This document shows, one piece after another, positions 10,860 to 21,909 of a stretch of DNA of 64,000 nt. Position 1 is the first letter of the stretch, and each line of letters opens with the position of its first letter. The translations under genes and the position numbers were made by a program. The notes below the pieces were generated by a model that was not told the origin of the DNA, did not search any database, and saw only the letters and a program-made list of their open reading frames with translations. This DNA comes from Sphagnum magellanicum. Its lineage: Eukaryota > Streptophyta > Sphagnopsida > Sphagnales > Sphagnaceae. The stretch is from the NCBI GenBank assembly GCA_021904315.1, contig CM038914.1, positions 434,001 to 498,000 on the forward strand. Direction: 5' to 3'.

Positions 10860-12367
10860 ATGACAAAACCCCATGCTCCCTCCTCATGGCATGTTGAAGC
10901 ATGACAAATACCTATGACAACACACATTGCACAAAATAACCAAGGTCATTGTGGCTTCACTCTCACAGCCCATAGAGACATATCTAAGTTCATGGAATTG
11001 GAATTGGACTTAAACCCATGGCCCTTGATCTCATCATGCATGTCAAAGCTCCATGGGATAAACAGTTGACACAATGAATGCCATAGCCACCATCGGCCAT
11101 TGTGACTTCAATCTCATGAACATAAAGATCTAAATTCCATGGAATTAGAATTGGATTTAGCCCCATGGCCCCTTGATCTCATCACAACATATAAAAGCCC
11201 CATGACACCCATGATGGTAATGACAAGATGAATGCCATAGTGATCATGGGCCATTGTGGCTTCAATTTCCCATGACCATAAATATCTAAGGTCCTTGGAA
11301 TTGGAATTAATGTCATGGCTGCTTCTTGATCTCACGATGGCATGTTGAAGCCCCAAAACACCTATCCATGATGGCAATGAATTGCATAACCAAGATGGGT
11401 CATTATGGCTTCAATTTAGCATGTGCATCATTATAGTCTAAGGTCCACGGAATTGGACTTAATCTCAATGCCCCTTCATGTCATCATGGGATGTTGAAGA
11501 AACCACTAAAACACCCATCTATGATGGAATTGAATTTCCATAGCCATCTCCATGACCCCTTGATCTTATCATGGCATGGTTGAAGCCCTAGGACACAATT
11601 GGTGGCAATGGATTCTATAGCCAAGTCTCTGACCCCTTGATTTCATCTTGGCATGTTGAAATCCTTAGGACACCCATGATGGCAATGGATTCCATAGCCA
11701 AACATGGCTGGCATTATGTGGCTTCAATCTACCATGAAAATCATCAAGGTCTAAGGTTCCATGAAAATGTGGGATTCCATAACAAAACATGGGTGCATTG
11801 CATGGCATCAATCTACCCATGAACATCATCAAGCTCTAAGGTCTTATGAAGTGTGGGATTCCATCTATGCCCAAACATGGGTGCATTGCATGGCATCAAT
11901 CTACCCATGAACATCATCAAGCTCTAAGGTCTTATGAAGTGTGGGATTCCATCTATGCCCAAACATGGGTGCATTGCATGGCACCAATCTAACCACAAAC
12001 ATCATCAAGGTTTAAGGTCTCATGAAGCATGGGATTCGCAGTCCAAACATAGTGCATTGCATGGTATCAATCTACCCATGAACATCATCAAGGTCTAAGA
12101 TCTCATGAAGTGTGGGATTCCATAGCCCAAACATGGTGCATTGCATGGCATCAATCTACCCATGAACATCATCAAGGTCTAAGATCTCATGAAGTGTGGG
12201 ATTCCATAGCCCAAACATGGTGCATTGCATGGCATCAATCTACCCATGAATATCATCAAGGTCTAAGATCTCATGAAGTGTGGGATTCCATAGCTCAAAC
12301 ATGGTGCATTGCATGGCATCAATCTACCCATGAGAATCATCAACGTCTAAGGGTCCATGGAGTGTAG
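10860..12367. repeat. Long degenerate tandem region ending in an 84-bp array
   Basis: From 10,860 to about 11,640 loosely repeated blocks share phrases such as GGAATTGGAATTGGACTTA and CCTTGATCTCATCATG. From about 11,769 the phrase GTGGGATTCC recurs near 11,769, 11,852, 11,941, 12,029, 12,112, 12,196 and 12,280, spacings of 83-89 bp. The last three units are almost identical and exactly 84 bp apart. Because 84 is divisible by three, an open frame of repeated 28-residue units exists at 12,110-12,367. It has no start context or domain and is not called as a gene. Confidence 0.85.
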
Positions 12368-12539
12368 GACTCCATGTCTTTTGCATGGAGGAAAAGTCCT
12401 TGAGAATCTCCATCCATGGAGTAAGTATGGAGTAAGTGGGTCGGCGTAATAATTATGAAAAGGTCAAGCTGAGACATGGAGGGAGACGTTTTTCTTCTTG
12501 TAGGGAGGTGGGGGGAAGAGGAGGAAGAAGGTACCTACC

Positions 12540-12745
12540 TACTTGTACAGGGATTGCTGTGCTCCATCATCTTCTCCTTCTGTAGTAGTAGTAGTAGTAG
12601 TAGGAGTAATAAAGTACATAGTTTTGGAGAAGAAGAAGAGAAACTGTACAGGGATTGCTGTTCTGCATCTGCTATAGTAGTAGTAGTAGTAGTAATAATA
12701 AGTACATGGTTTTTGCTCCTTGTGAGCTCTTGCACCATCTAGGAC
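12540..12745. repeat. Duplicated ~104-bp segment with TAG trinucleotide runs
   Basis: The phrase TGTACAGGGATTGCTGT occurs near 12,544 and again near 12,647. Each is followed by a (TAG)n run and an AAGTACATGGTTTT-like segment. The pair lies 0.4-0.6 kb upstream of the HMA gene start, in its promoter or leader region. No coding function is supported. Confidence 0.7.
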
Positions 12746-13031
12746 TCAGTACTCACCATCAAGGAGTGAGTGGGTCATCTCCTTCTTCTTCTTCTTCTTC
12801 AAAGAAATCTCTCAGCTGGTAGTACAAGTGTGAGTGACTTTGTGTTGTTTGCTTTCTTCAGGTCTAGAGATTGCTCTACCCCTCCATTGGAGCTGTTGTG
12901 CACTTGGAGGGGAAAAGACAGAGAGTGGGGAAGAAAAGCAGCAGAAGGACTTGTGCATATACATCTTTTCAGCTCCTCTCAGTTTTGGGTCCTGTTGTTG
13001 CTGGTGGTGGAAAGGATTCTCAGGCTGGATT

Positions 13032-13039
13032 TATAAAAG
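13032..13039 (+). promoter_or_regulatory. Candidate TATA box of the HMA gene
   Basis: TATAAAAG lies about 107 bp before the start codon at 13,139. This would place transcription initiation near 13,062-13,070 and give a CT/CA-rich leader of about 70-75 nt, which is usual for plants. It is a motif match only; longer transcripts starting farther upstream cannot be excluded. Confidence 0.45.
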
Positions 13040-13138
13040 CTTGTTGGTTGCGCTGTTGAGAGCTTCATCACCCCTCCCCCCCCCCCACGCACCCACCCAA
13101 ACCAGTCTTGTTGCAGGACATAGCCCCCATCAGACACA

Positions 13139-16059
13139 ATGCCTGAGGTAGGTAGAGCTCTTTGTGTGTGTGTGTGTGTGTATGTATTATGTATTATGTA
13201 TGTTGTATGTGCGTCTTCTTCTCTCTTTTCTACTCTTTTCCTCTCTCTCTCTGGGCTATGGATTTAGAGCGTGGTGTTTGATCTGTACACAGAAAGAAGA
13301 GTGTATCAAACTCTGTTTGTATGTGGCTCTGTGAGATGGAGATTTTTGTTTTTGGACTTTGTTAGTGTCATTTATTTATTTATTTTTGGCTCCTTCATCT
13401 ATATCCCTTTCTTGTTCAGAAACAGCAACCCAAATCTGAGTGAGAAATGGATGGATGTTCTAAAAGAGATTTGGGGGTTTTTTTACATATGTTCTTTTCT
13501 TCTTGAGGATCAGATTTCTCCAGTTTTCTCAATGTATGTGTGATTTTCCATGCAGACTTTTCCCCTCCTCTTTGATAGAATTGATTTGTCATTTTCAAGA
13601 GGTGTTTTGATGTCATTGGAGAAGGTTTTCCAGTCTTGCACTATTTGTATCATACAGATTCTGTAATTTGGGTACTTTCATGGGGGGTTTTGTTCTTTTC
13701 TTTCATTTGGAAATCCCACTATCTCCCATTTCCCAATTCAATGTTTTTTTGAGTCTATGTAATATGAATTTTGTAGGAGCAGGTTTCCTGCTAGCTATTC
13801 TCTGAACACTTCTGTATTCTGGCTTGAGATGGATATAGCTCTTTTTTTGGGAGATTAGTTTTGAAGATTCTCAAGGGATTCTTGAAGAAATTTTGATGTT
13901 GGGTGTATGTTTCTCAAGTTCTTTCCATAGAAATCTGATGTTGGGTGTATGCATTGAAATTGATCTGCTTCATATACTACACAAAAGAAGCAGTTGGTGA
14001 CATAAAATCTCTCTTCTGTTTTACTTCTTTTGTCTTTTGTGTTGTGTTTGTTTCTTCTTTTCTTTTCCAGTCTCATGTGTCTCCGTGTGTTTTGATCCTG
14101 TTGTAGGTTGATGTAAAGGTCGTAGTGCTGAGAGTGATGATGCACTGCGAGGGCTGCGCAAGTACTGTGAAAAGAGCTGTGAAAAGAATACCAGGTGACA
14201 AGAAACTCTCCACTTCAATCAAATTTTTATGGTTCATGGCATCACTGCTTTTTTCTGCACTTTGGAGAAATCTCCTAACTGTATTTGGAGGGCACCTGAC
14301 ATACATGAACATCCCGAGGAGGGATCTTATGCCTACTCCTTAAGAGTGGGAGAGAAACTGCAGTACAAGATTCCTCCCCACCCACTCTTAAGGAGTAGGT
14401 GTAAGAACCCTCCACCTCCTATGCCTTGTTATCGACAAATGTTTAAGTTCATGATAATGCTTGCCTCTTGCTTTACAATGGGTGAAGACATTCCCAAAAT
14501 GCAGGGGCTGGCCTCTCAGCTACTGCCTAATGTCCCAAAATGCTGGGCTGAGCTCAGCTACTGCCTTATCCTAGGCCCCCTTGCACCTTGGGGTTTTACC
14601 CTACACTCATTACTCTTTTGCAAATCTGCTGTTCTTTCTTCTTCTTACAATGTGGTGAGGGAAACATTTGATGTTGTTGAGCGCAGGGATGACATCATAT
14701 CAAGTCGATTTTCCAGGACAGAAAGTGACAGTCACTGGGGCAGTAAAACCAGAAGAAGTTTTCCGCCGGGTTGCCAAAACTGGCAAGTATACCGAGTTTT
14801 GGCCAGAGGAGCCAAAGAAGGCAGAAGGAAAAAAGGAGGAGGAGAAGAAGAAAGAGGAGAAACCCAAAGAGGAGAAACCCAAGGAAGAGAAACCCAAAGA
14901 AGAGAAAAAGGAAGAGAAGAAGAAAGAGGAGAAACCCAAAGATGAAAAGCCCAAAGAAGAAAAGAAGGAAGAGAAAAAAGAAGAGAAGAAAGAAGAAAAG
15001 AAAAAAGAGGAGGAGAAAAAGGAGCCTGCAAAAGAGGGGAAAAAAGAGGTAAAGGTCTCTAACATCTCTTCCCTGTTGAAAAGTTTACCTGTCAAGTATC
15101 AAAAACCTTCTCTCACCCTTTGACAATCTTGTACCATTTTCAATCTTTGCGTTGAAAACCCAAATCCTAAAACTCTATGAAGAAAATTTCACATGTTCTT
15201 GGTGTCTCTTTGATTGAATTTCAGCTCAAGTTGATGCCTTTGAATTTTGCAGCTGGGATTCAAATAGTCCCGTTTTGTGGCATGATTTCACAGAGAAAAT
15301 CTTAACTCAAAAATAGGCATTTAGTTGTTCTGTAGCTGTGAAATTCATTATGGGTACTGTATTCTCAATCCAAACAGATGTAGTAGTTCTGCAGTTGTGA
15401 TCATCCAGAATGGTGGGCTGTCAAGCCATCAGGAGATGATCATCTTGTGTCAATGGCAAAGTCTTATGTGAATGGAAACTTTGGTGTTGATGACAATCTT
15501 GTGTCAATAGAAATCTTGTGTAAATGGTTTGGATATGAATGTTGTCAGGTGCATAGTTGTAAATCAAATTTGGACAAGGTTTTTAAGTAGAAAGAGTTCA
15601 AGGGGAAAGGAATTCTCTTGAATGTAACGGAAAACATTGGGTGGTGGGTGGTTGTAAATTTTCCAGGAGGCCAAAGTGGAGGCAAAGAAAGAGGAGAAAA
15701 AAGAGGAGGGTCCAAAAGGAGATGGAGGAGGAGGAGGAGGAGGAGGAGGAGGTGGTGGTGGTGGTGGTAAGAAGAAGAAAAAGGGCGGCGGTGGAGGTGG
15801 AGGTGGAGGTGGTGGTGGTGGTGGTGGTGGAGGTGGTGGTGGTGGTGGAGGTGGTGAAGGAGGCAAGAAAGAAGAATCCTCCAAGGAGGAGAAGAAGGAA
15901 GAAAAGAAGGAAGAGAAAAAGGAGGAGAAGAAGGAGGAAAAGAAGGAAGAGAATGAGGGAAAGAAGAAAGAGGAGAAGAGGATGGAACTACCCAAAGAGG
16001 ATCCATTCCCAGTGACATTTGTTCTTGGGCCTGACTACACTCGATACTACTACTATTAG
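13139..16059 (+). CDS. HMA-domain protein with Lys/Glu-rich and polyglycine tail
   Basis: Four exons fit GT-AG rules with an open frame throughout: 13139-13147, 14107-14194, 14687-15048 and 15667-16059 (283 residues). Residues 5-70 form a heavy-metal-associated domain with the metal site M15-H-C17-E-G-C20 and the later QVDFPGQKVTVTG strand. HMA domains of this type bind single Cu, Zn or Cd ions, and the plant family (HPP/HIPP) is linked to metal handling and stress. Residues ~79-168 are almost only Lys, Glu and Pro (KPKEEKPKEE-type repeats). Then come about 15 glycines, five lysines, about 24 glycines, a second Lys/Glu block and a conserved-looking end (ELPKEDPFPVTF ... YYYY). There is no C-terminal CaaX box, so prenylation is not expected. 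The first exon codes for only three residues (M-P-E); this is inferred from the donor at 13,148 and the in-phase acceptor at 14,106. Confidence 0.9.
14226..14640. repeat. Dispersed repeat inside HMA intron 2, with a perfect 19-bp inverted repeat
   Basis: Within the second intron (14195-14686), CCTACTCCTTAAGAGTGGG (14332-14350) is followed 30 nt later by its exact reverse complement (14381-14399). The sequence after it (CTCTTAAGGAGTAGGTG, then TGCAGGGGCTGG and CCTACACTCATTACTC) has counterparts in the same order at about 43,968-44,270, downstream of the proteasome gene. The two loci therefore carry the same dispersed element. The long open frame crossing this intron (14,229-14,945) is read-through and is not a gene. 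Confidence 0.6.
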
Positions 16060-17317
16060 GCAACAAAAATGAGATTCCAATGGAAGCCAGTAATTATTAT
16101 TTACAAATAGCTCTCTCACTATAGATTAAAGTCCGAATGCCAAGAGCACAGCACCAGGACAACAAGGCGAGGTGAGTGCTGGAACAACTGAGGAAGACTA
16201 GTAGTCAATTTCACTCCATCAATACTAGCAATTAGTTTTAGAGAAAGAAAGATCAAAAGAAAATGGTCATTCTGATATGAATGTTGGTCAACACAAGTAG
16301 ATCCTCCCCTTGATAGATGGTTTGAGTAGTCGTAGTCCCTTGCCTCCATAGATGGGTTTCTTCTTCTTCTTCTTCTTCTTCTTCTACTGCTACTACTGCT
16401 ACTGCAAAACAAGCAGAGATTTCTGAATAGAAACAACAACAATGCTATGGTAAAAGATGATGATGATAACATAGCAACCTCAGGTGATGGGATTCGGTGG
16501 TGTAATGTCTACAATTTAGAATGATTTGAGAAAGAAAACACACTTGATGATGATGATCACCTCATCACATGCACCCTTGGTTTGATTGGCTCTTTTTCTT
16601 TTTGTCCTCAATCTTTCTCTGATTTTTCTTTGTATGGAATTCTCACATTTTGTTTCTGGTTTAAGTGATGGGTTTCGTAGCAGAATGTGTCATAAATTTT
16701 CTGCTCTCTAGTACATTAGATGCTCATACAAATGCATTCAAGCAGGTCCAGCGGCACCATATGAAAAGCTTGGCCCACCAATGTGAGCTTTTTGTACAGA
16801 GAGTGTTTTGTTGTTTTGGAAAATCTTTCTTTTTGTTTGGATGATGATGTTTTTGTAATTTTAACAAAAAAGAGGGTTTCTGAATTTATTTATTTATACT
16901 TTAAAATTTACTTATTGAAAGAAAGTTCATTGCAAGGAGGGGCTTTGGTGTGTTTTGTAGTGTGCAAATGCAAATCTCAAATAGTCGGCCATTTAATGAT
17001 ATAATCTCTTTTGAGTGAAAATCACCAAGGTTTTTTTTGGGACAAAATTTCATCAAATCACAGAATTTTTTTTAATAAAAAATTTCCCATATTGACCCCC
17101 AAAAAAAAGTGTTTTGGAGGTTTCTGGTAACCAAATTTCAAGAAAATCTTAATTTTTTTTCTAAAATCACCAGATACTATCCTAAAGTTGCAGCAAGTCG
17201 CCAAAAATAAAGAAGGATGCTAGATTTTTTTTAAAAAAACCTTCATAATTTTTTATCATCAAATCTGGCTAAATTGTTTTATGGATGGCCACTACTTTAG
17301 TTACATAACAAAATTGG

Positions 17318-17348
<31 letters not shown>

Positions 17349-17822
17349 ACCCTGAAAACCATGGCATATAGGTACTTGACTAATTTTTTTCTCAAAAAAC
17401 TGGCCCAAAAAATCACCCTTCGACTTTACCAAACCACCATACCCAACCCATTCTTAGATCTCAGTTACCAGGCTAGGACTTTTTGGTGTAAAAGGTAGTT
17501 CCCTAGCCCTCTTTGGCGCAAAGGCTCTATCAAAAAATAATGGCCTTGATCTTTACACCATGAATATTTTTTCATGTAAGAAGTTGCTGAAATAATAGAG
17601 TTAATTCTAAAGTCACACGATTAGGGGGCGAGAACGGCCAGTTTCAGCATAATAGGGCATCAAATGTGTAACTGGGAATGACAATTTTGCAAAACGAAAT
17701 AACTGGAACTCAAAACTAGTTTTTCCACCAATTTTGGTGGTAAACTGAGTTTCATCCCCTCTTTCCTTAGTCCTGAGCGCCTTCAGGGCTGCTACATATA
17801 TTTCAGACCTTCTACCACTACA
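16060..17822. other. 3' flank of the HMA gene and AT-rich spacer
   Basis: The first several hundred bases probably contain the HMA 3' UTR; no single polyadenylation site can be chosen. A CTT/TTC triplet run (about 16,358-16,385) and an A run (about 17,317-17,347) are present. The A run ends a piece (from about 17,260) that matches small repeats near 7.2, 9.0 and 40.0 kb. No other gene is seen. Confidence 0.5.
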
Positions 17823-18083
17823 AAGTTAACTATTTTGATTAATTTTTTTCATATTCAGGTTGTGACAACCTCTAAGTTAACTATTTTTTTTCATCTTCGA
17901 GTTGTGACAATCTCTAAGTTAACTATTTTTTTTCATTCTCAGGTTGTGACAACCTCTAAGTTAACTATTTTTTTTCATCCTCGGGTTGTGACAATCTCTA
18001 AGTTAACTTTTTTTTTTCATCCTCGAGTTGTGACAACCTCTAAGTTAACTATTTTTTTTCATCCTCTAGTGGCGACAACCTTG
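17823..18083. repeat. Tandem array, six units of 42 bp
   Basis: AAGTTAACTATTTT recurs at 17823 (first unit longer), 17874, 17916, 17958, 18000 and 18042, an exact 42-bp spacing in the last five. Units alternate between TGTGACAACCTCT and TGTGACAATCTCT endings. The 14-codon periodicity keeps a frame open (17,835-18,101), but it is a repeat artefact. Confidence 0.93.
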
Positions 18084-19282
18084 GGTCACCACTTAGTGTA
18101 GTTAGTGGCGTTTTAGTGGGTTTAAATTTTTAGTGGTAGAAAGTCTGATATATTTTCACTACTTCTACCTCTACAGCTACTATAATCACTCTCGAACCTT
18201 GTGCATTAAATGCTGAGTTTCCGCATTTCATACTAAGCTTTAATAAAATTTCATTACTTTGCAGATACCACTGAGAGAGGGGATAGGGGGTTGAAAGCAG
18301 GCCCCAAAAGACAAGTCGACTTTACGGATAAATGTAATGGCCTTGGTTTTTGCAATGCATAAGTCCCTTAGTGTGGGACTTCCCCCCGAGACCTCATGGT
18401 ACACTTATTATTACTGAAGAGGAGGAGAGGTTCAATGTTCAATGTAGACGAAAAGTTGAAGCAAGTGTGGTGGTGGTGCCAAGGATACGGCCAGACTGAA
18501 CCAACACCCACCAGTGCATCATGCGGGATGGATGATATGTGGACAGGAAACACTCTTTTTGTTGTATTCTTGTCCTGTATGTAATCACCATGGTTAGCTT
18601 ATGTACTCACCATCCACATGTAATTTACTTACCTTAGTAACCACCGAGCATCATCGCACCTACTCACCTACATACATGGTAATCACTTACATCAAGCATC
18701 GGCAAAAAAATTAAATAAAAATTTAGTGTATCTAGAGGGCACATTATATCAAGCAGAATTTTTCATCCACAAAAGGGTAGAGCATTTTGTTTTTCGAAAG
18801 GCTCCATATCTCTTTCCAACCTTGTTTTTGAGATAGAATCCAACCTTGGTAACTCAACCGTGGTTAACCTTCACAACTGAGGCATGCATAACAACGGGTT
18901 TCAAATGAATGGTGCACTGGTTGGATGCTGGCTCACATGATCCCAACAAATACACCAAGTCATGCACAGAAAGGCAAAAGCTGGACATCATCAGACAAAA
19001 AAATTTTGTACAAGAAAAAAAAACAAAATCTGTTTTGCTAACAACAAGCACAAAATGTGAGGGATACATGTCCCTCCAACTAGATTCTCATTTGACAAAA
19101 TTTTTTGGGGATTTGTGGATGAGGAAAGAAGTTTTTTGTGAGTCCTACTATCTCCAGACTTTCTTTGAGCACCAATTCCTACAAGATCTGCAAAACCCAA
19201 CCCAATGAAGATCTTTTGCATGATACTCAACCCATAACCTCAACAACAACAACAAGGGGTGTGTGTGTGTGTCACACTGTGT
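18084..19282. other. Non-coding spacer
   Basis: No recognisable gene. Open frames at 18,396-18,584 (+), 18,854-19,069 (-) and 18,909-19,208 (+) overlap on opposite strands and carry no known domain. Confidence 0.45.
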
Positions 19283-19521
19283 GGCCTTGCCATTTACATT
19301 ACAAAGTATCTTAATGCCAAAGAAGAATTATGAAAATTCAAATATTTCATCATGCAAAAAAAAAAATATATATATATATATATAATCTTCAAAAAAAAAT
19401 CCTGTAATAGAAACCAAATTTCCTTCAAGATATCATAACTCTGTAACTAATCACAAGTTTCAACACAAGCCAAAAATATCATCTTTCAAAAATCCTTGTA
19501 TAGAAATAGACCTATTATTAT
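19283..19521 (-). repeat. Small interspersed element, copy C (inverted, truncated)
   Basis: It begins GGCCTTGCCATTTACATT, matching the reverse complement of the right end of the 201-502 element. It follows that body through CAAGATATCATAACTCTG and AGACCTATTATTATCC, then stops before the other terminal repeat. An (AT)n run interrupts it near 19,366-19,384. Truncation at about 19,521 removes the hairpin-bearing end. Confidence 0.7.
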
Positions 19522-19823
19522 CCTTAAAAGAAAACCCACCATTCTTTCCCACTAACTTATCATGTAAAGGATAGATCTTAGTATGGAAGGATGATTCTTT
19601 CCTTGGTAACTTATCATGTAAGGAAGGTAAATACTTTAGCACCTAAGAAAGGTAGTAAGCCTATTAGGTAAGTAGTTGTGTGTAAAATGGTTAGTGCACA
19701 TGGAAAGGCTTAGTGGGTAGTTAGTAGGCACTAAGGCAAAAAAAAATGAGCTAACCATGATGGAAACTGACCTAGAGTGAGTGGCAACCAGACACACCAA
19801 AAAGAACTTAAACACACACAGTC

Positions 19824-19828
19824 AAAAA
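19824..19828 (-). terminator. Pol III oligo-T terminator of tRNA-Ser
   Basis: Five consecutive T residues on the minus strand, 18 nt past the tRNA 3' end. Confidence 0.7.
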
Positions 19829-19845
19829 GCTCAATTGAGTAATGG

Positions 19846-19927
19846 CGTGCTCGGCAGGATTCGAACCTGCGCGGGCAAAGCCCACATGATTTCTAGTCAT
19901 GCCCGATAACCACTCCGGCACGAGCAC
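19846..19927 (-). tRNA. tRNA-Ser (anticodon AGA)
   Basis: Read on the minus strand, the 82-nt sequence folds as a class II tRNA. The acceptor GTGCTCG (19921-19927) pairs with CGAGCAC (19847-19853), and the discriminator is G. The anticodon stem CATGA/TCATG encloses the loop CTAGAAA with anticodon AGA (19892-19894), reading UCU serine codons. A long variable arm (GTGGGC-TTT-GCCCGC) and the T arm GCAGG-TTCGAAT-CCTGC (B box) follow. The A box lies in GCCGGAGTGG. No CCA is encoded, as in nuclear genes. A TTTTT run 18-22 nt downstream (19824-19828 on plus as AAAAA) is a suitable Pol III terminator. No intron is present. Confidence 0.97.
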
Positions 19928-20394
19928 CTTTGATGAGAACTAAACTGCATGTTTTTATATTTATTATGTTTAAAAAAACCCAAGATATTGTACAGCAAGT
20001 GACCCATAGTCTCCTTCACACAATTTTTCCTTTTGTATTATTTTTGAGAAGAGGTCTTTGAGGTTGCCAATTTTTTATATTTTCTCCAATCTTGCAAAGT
20101 CAGCTGAGTAGTGTGCATTATCTGGGGATATTTATTTATTTATTTATATGTGATAAATTTACGATAAATCTCTGTGAAGTATTAATAGTGTCTTGGAATA
20201 ATCTGGGTTTTTCCATTGGAATTTTTTTTTTTTTTAAAAAGTGCTTTTGAGCAATGTTTACACATGCTGTAGTGTGGGTGGTCAAGATTGGCAAACCCTA
20301 AAAATGTTTTGAAACACCCCATTGCACCAGAAACCCATTTAGCTTGATTTTTTTACTTCTCCAACTAAGCCCTAAAATGAGCTCTAAAGCCCTA

Positions 20395-20790
20395 AAGAGA
20401 GTTCTGAAGCTCTTGAAGAAAGCTCAATGTAATGTAAGTGTCATAAACCCTAAAAGGAGTTCTCAGTTCCGGAAGAAGCTCAATGTAACACGCAAGAGCC
20501 CAAAACCCTAAAAGAGTTCCCAAGTTCGGGAAGAAGCTCAATGTAACACGCAAGAGCCCAAAACCCTAAAAAGAGTTCTCAAGTTCCGGAAGAAGCTCAA
20601 TGTAACACGCAAGAGCCCAAAACCCTAAAAAGAGTTCCCAAGTTCTGGAAGAAGCTCAATGTAACACGCAAGAGCCCAAAACCCTCAAATGAGTTCTCAA
20701 GTTCTGGATGAAGCCCGATGCAATGCAGAAGCCCTGAGCCCTAAAAAGAGTTCCTAAACCCTAGATGTGTTCTCCAAGAAGCTCAATGTA
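20395..20790. repeat. Tandem array, ~6 units of 59 bp carrying AAACCCTAAA
   Basis: GGAAGAAGCTCAATGTAACA recurs near 20,471, 20,529, 20,588 and 20,647, with diverged units on both sides. Spacing is 58-59 bp. Each unit holds CCCAAAACCCTAAAAAGAGTT, a telomere-like block within a larger unit. No frame is maintained because 59 is not a multiple of three. Confidence 0.9.
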
Positions 20791-21909
20791 ATGCAGCACA
20801 ATAGGTGAATGCTTCATTTTCGTTTCATTTTCCAACATGCCAGCAAATCATGCTGGACATATGGGCCACAGATTGAAAATCAGAAAAGATCAGGATCATA
20901 AATCATTCTGGAGTTGTGGCTGGCAGTGAGTTTTTATCTCTTCTCTTCCTGTAGATGTCAGGTAGTTGAGTCTCCTTATCACAGATTCTACAGCAATGGA
21001 TTGCCCTGCTTGAGGAGGTTCTTTGTACTTACATTCTTAAGCATACATAAGTAGTAGATGTTGCACCATCTCTCATTAAGAGTTCACATGAAAATTGTCA
21101 AGACTAATCACAGCATTATGCCCATTTATTTGCTGTCCTCTGCCATTGCAATCATGATGCCTGAAGGTGAATGCAGTGAACAATGAGTATATTCAGAGTG
21201 ATTGGTGACACATAGCAGACAACAGAAATTCACAACATGGGAATGGACATGTGATTAAACATATATATTTAGTGGCATATCCATTTCCGTGTTGTGAATT
21301 ATATATATGTGCTAATGACATTACCAGAATGACCAAAAAACTGAATTCAAGGGAAAGAGATGAGATCCAGATATTCACTCATGCCATGGAGAGCAACAAA
21401 ATTGCACTTCTCAAAGGAAATGTGAGCGCATGAGAATACATAACACACATATATAAATCCTTCATTACTTTGAGAAATAGTTTCTCCCATTGGTCACAAG
21501 TGCTATGAATTTGAAAAAACTAGTGCAGGTCTTAAACAAACCACACAATCCAAACCCGATTTTGTGCAATATTTTTTCTTTTCGTTCATCAGAAGAACTA
21601 TCAACATGAGGCCACAAGTGCAGGGCAACAAACTGACAATCCAACTATACAATTGATTACACTGCACATACAACCTATCCTTGCAATTTTCCTGTCCAAA
21701 ATTTGACTGCCATGGAGTCAAAGGAGCCTGACCCATGTCAATGGCAACTATGTATACCCCCAAAAAATCCTGGCTCTCTGCACCAGCAAAAGTTACTCAA
21801 GAAACTGTCATGACATACCTCACCTCAAAAGGTATACCTACATCTTTACAAACAACAAGCTCCTCCTCTACCAAGGATTCCCACTCATTATGTGTTTTTT
21901 CAAGGTTTT
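20791..21909. other. Spacer between tandem array and HMA gene 2
   Basis: Contains the foldback at 21,227-21,300 and, toward 21,909, the likely 3' UTR of the minus-strand HMA gene. No other gene is seen. Confidence 0.5.
21227..21300. repeat. Compact foldback (inverted repeat, ~37-bp arms)
   Basis: AATTCACAACATGGGAATGG (from 21,227) is matched in inverse by CCATTTCCGTGTTGTGAATT (ending 21,300). The two arms continue toward an ATATATATT centre near 21,263 with only a few mismatches and almost no loop. The structure could be a small MITE remnant or a transcribed hairpin; there is no evidence of expression. Confidence 0.75.

Noticed and set aside
12110..12367. Open frame of three repeated 28-residue units
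   Set aside because: It arises from an 84-bp tandem repeat; neighbouring units of 83-89 bp break the frame and no domain is present.
14229..14945. 238-residue open frame on the plus strand
   Set aside because: It reads through HMA intron 2 and then runs out of frame across exon 3. The spliced frame has a clear HMA domain instead.
15545..16066. Proline/serine/histidine-rich frames on the strand opposite HMA exon 4
   Set aside because: They are antisense shadows of the Lys/Glu/Gly codon repeats (for example, polyglycine GGN read as proline).
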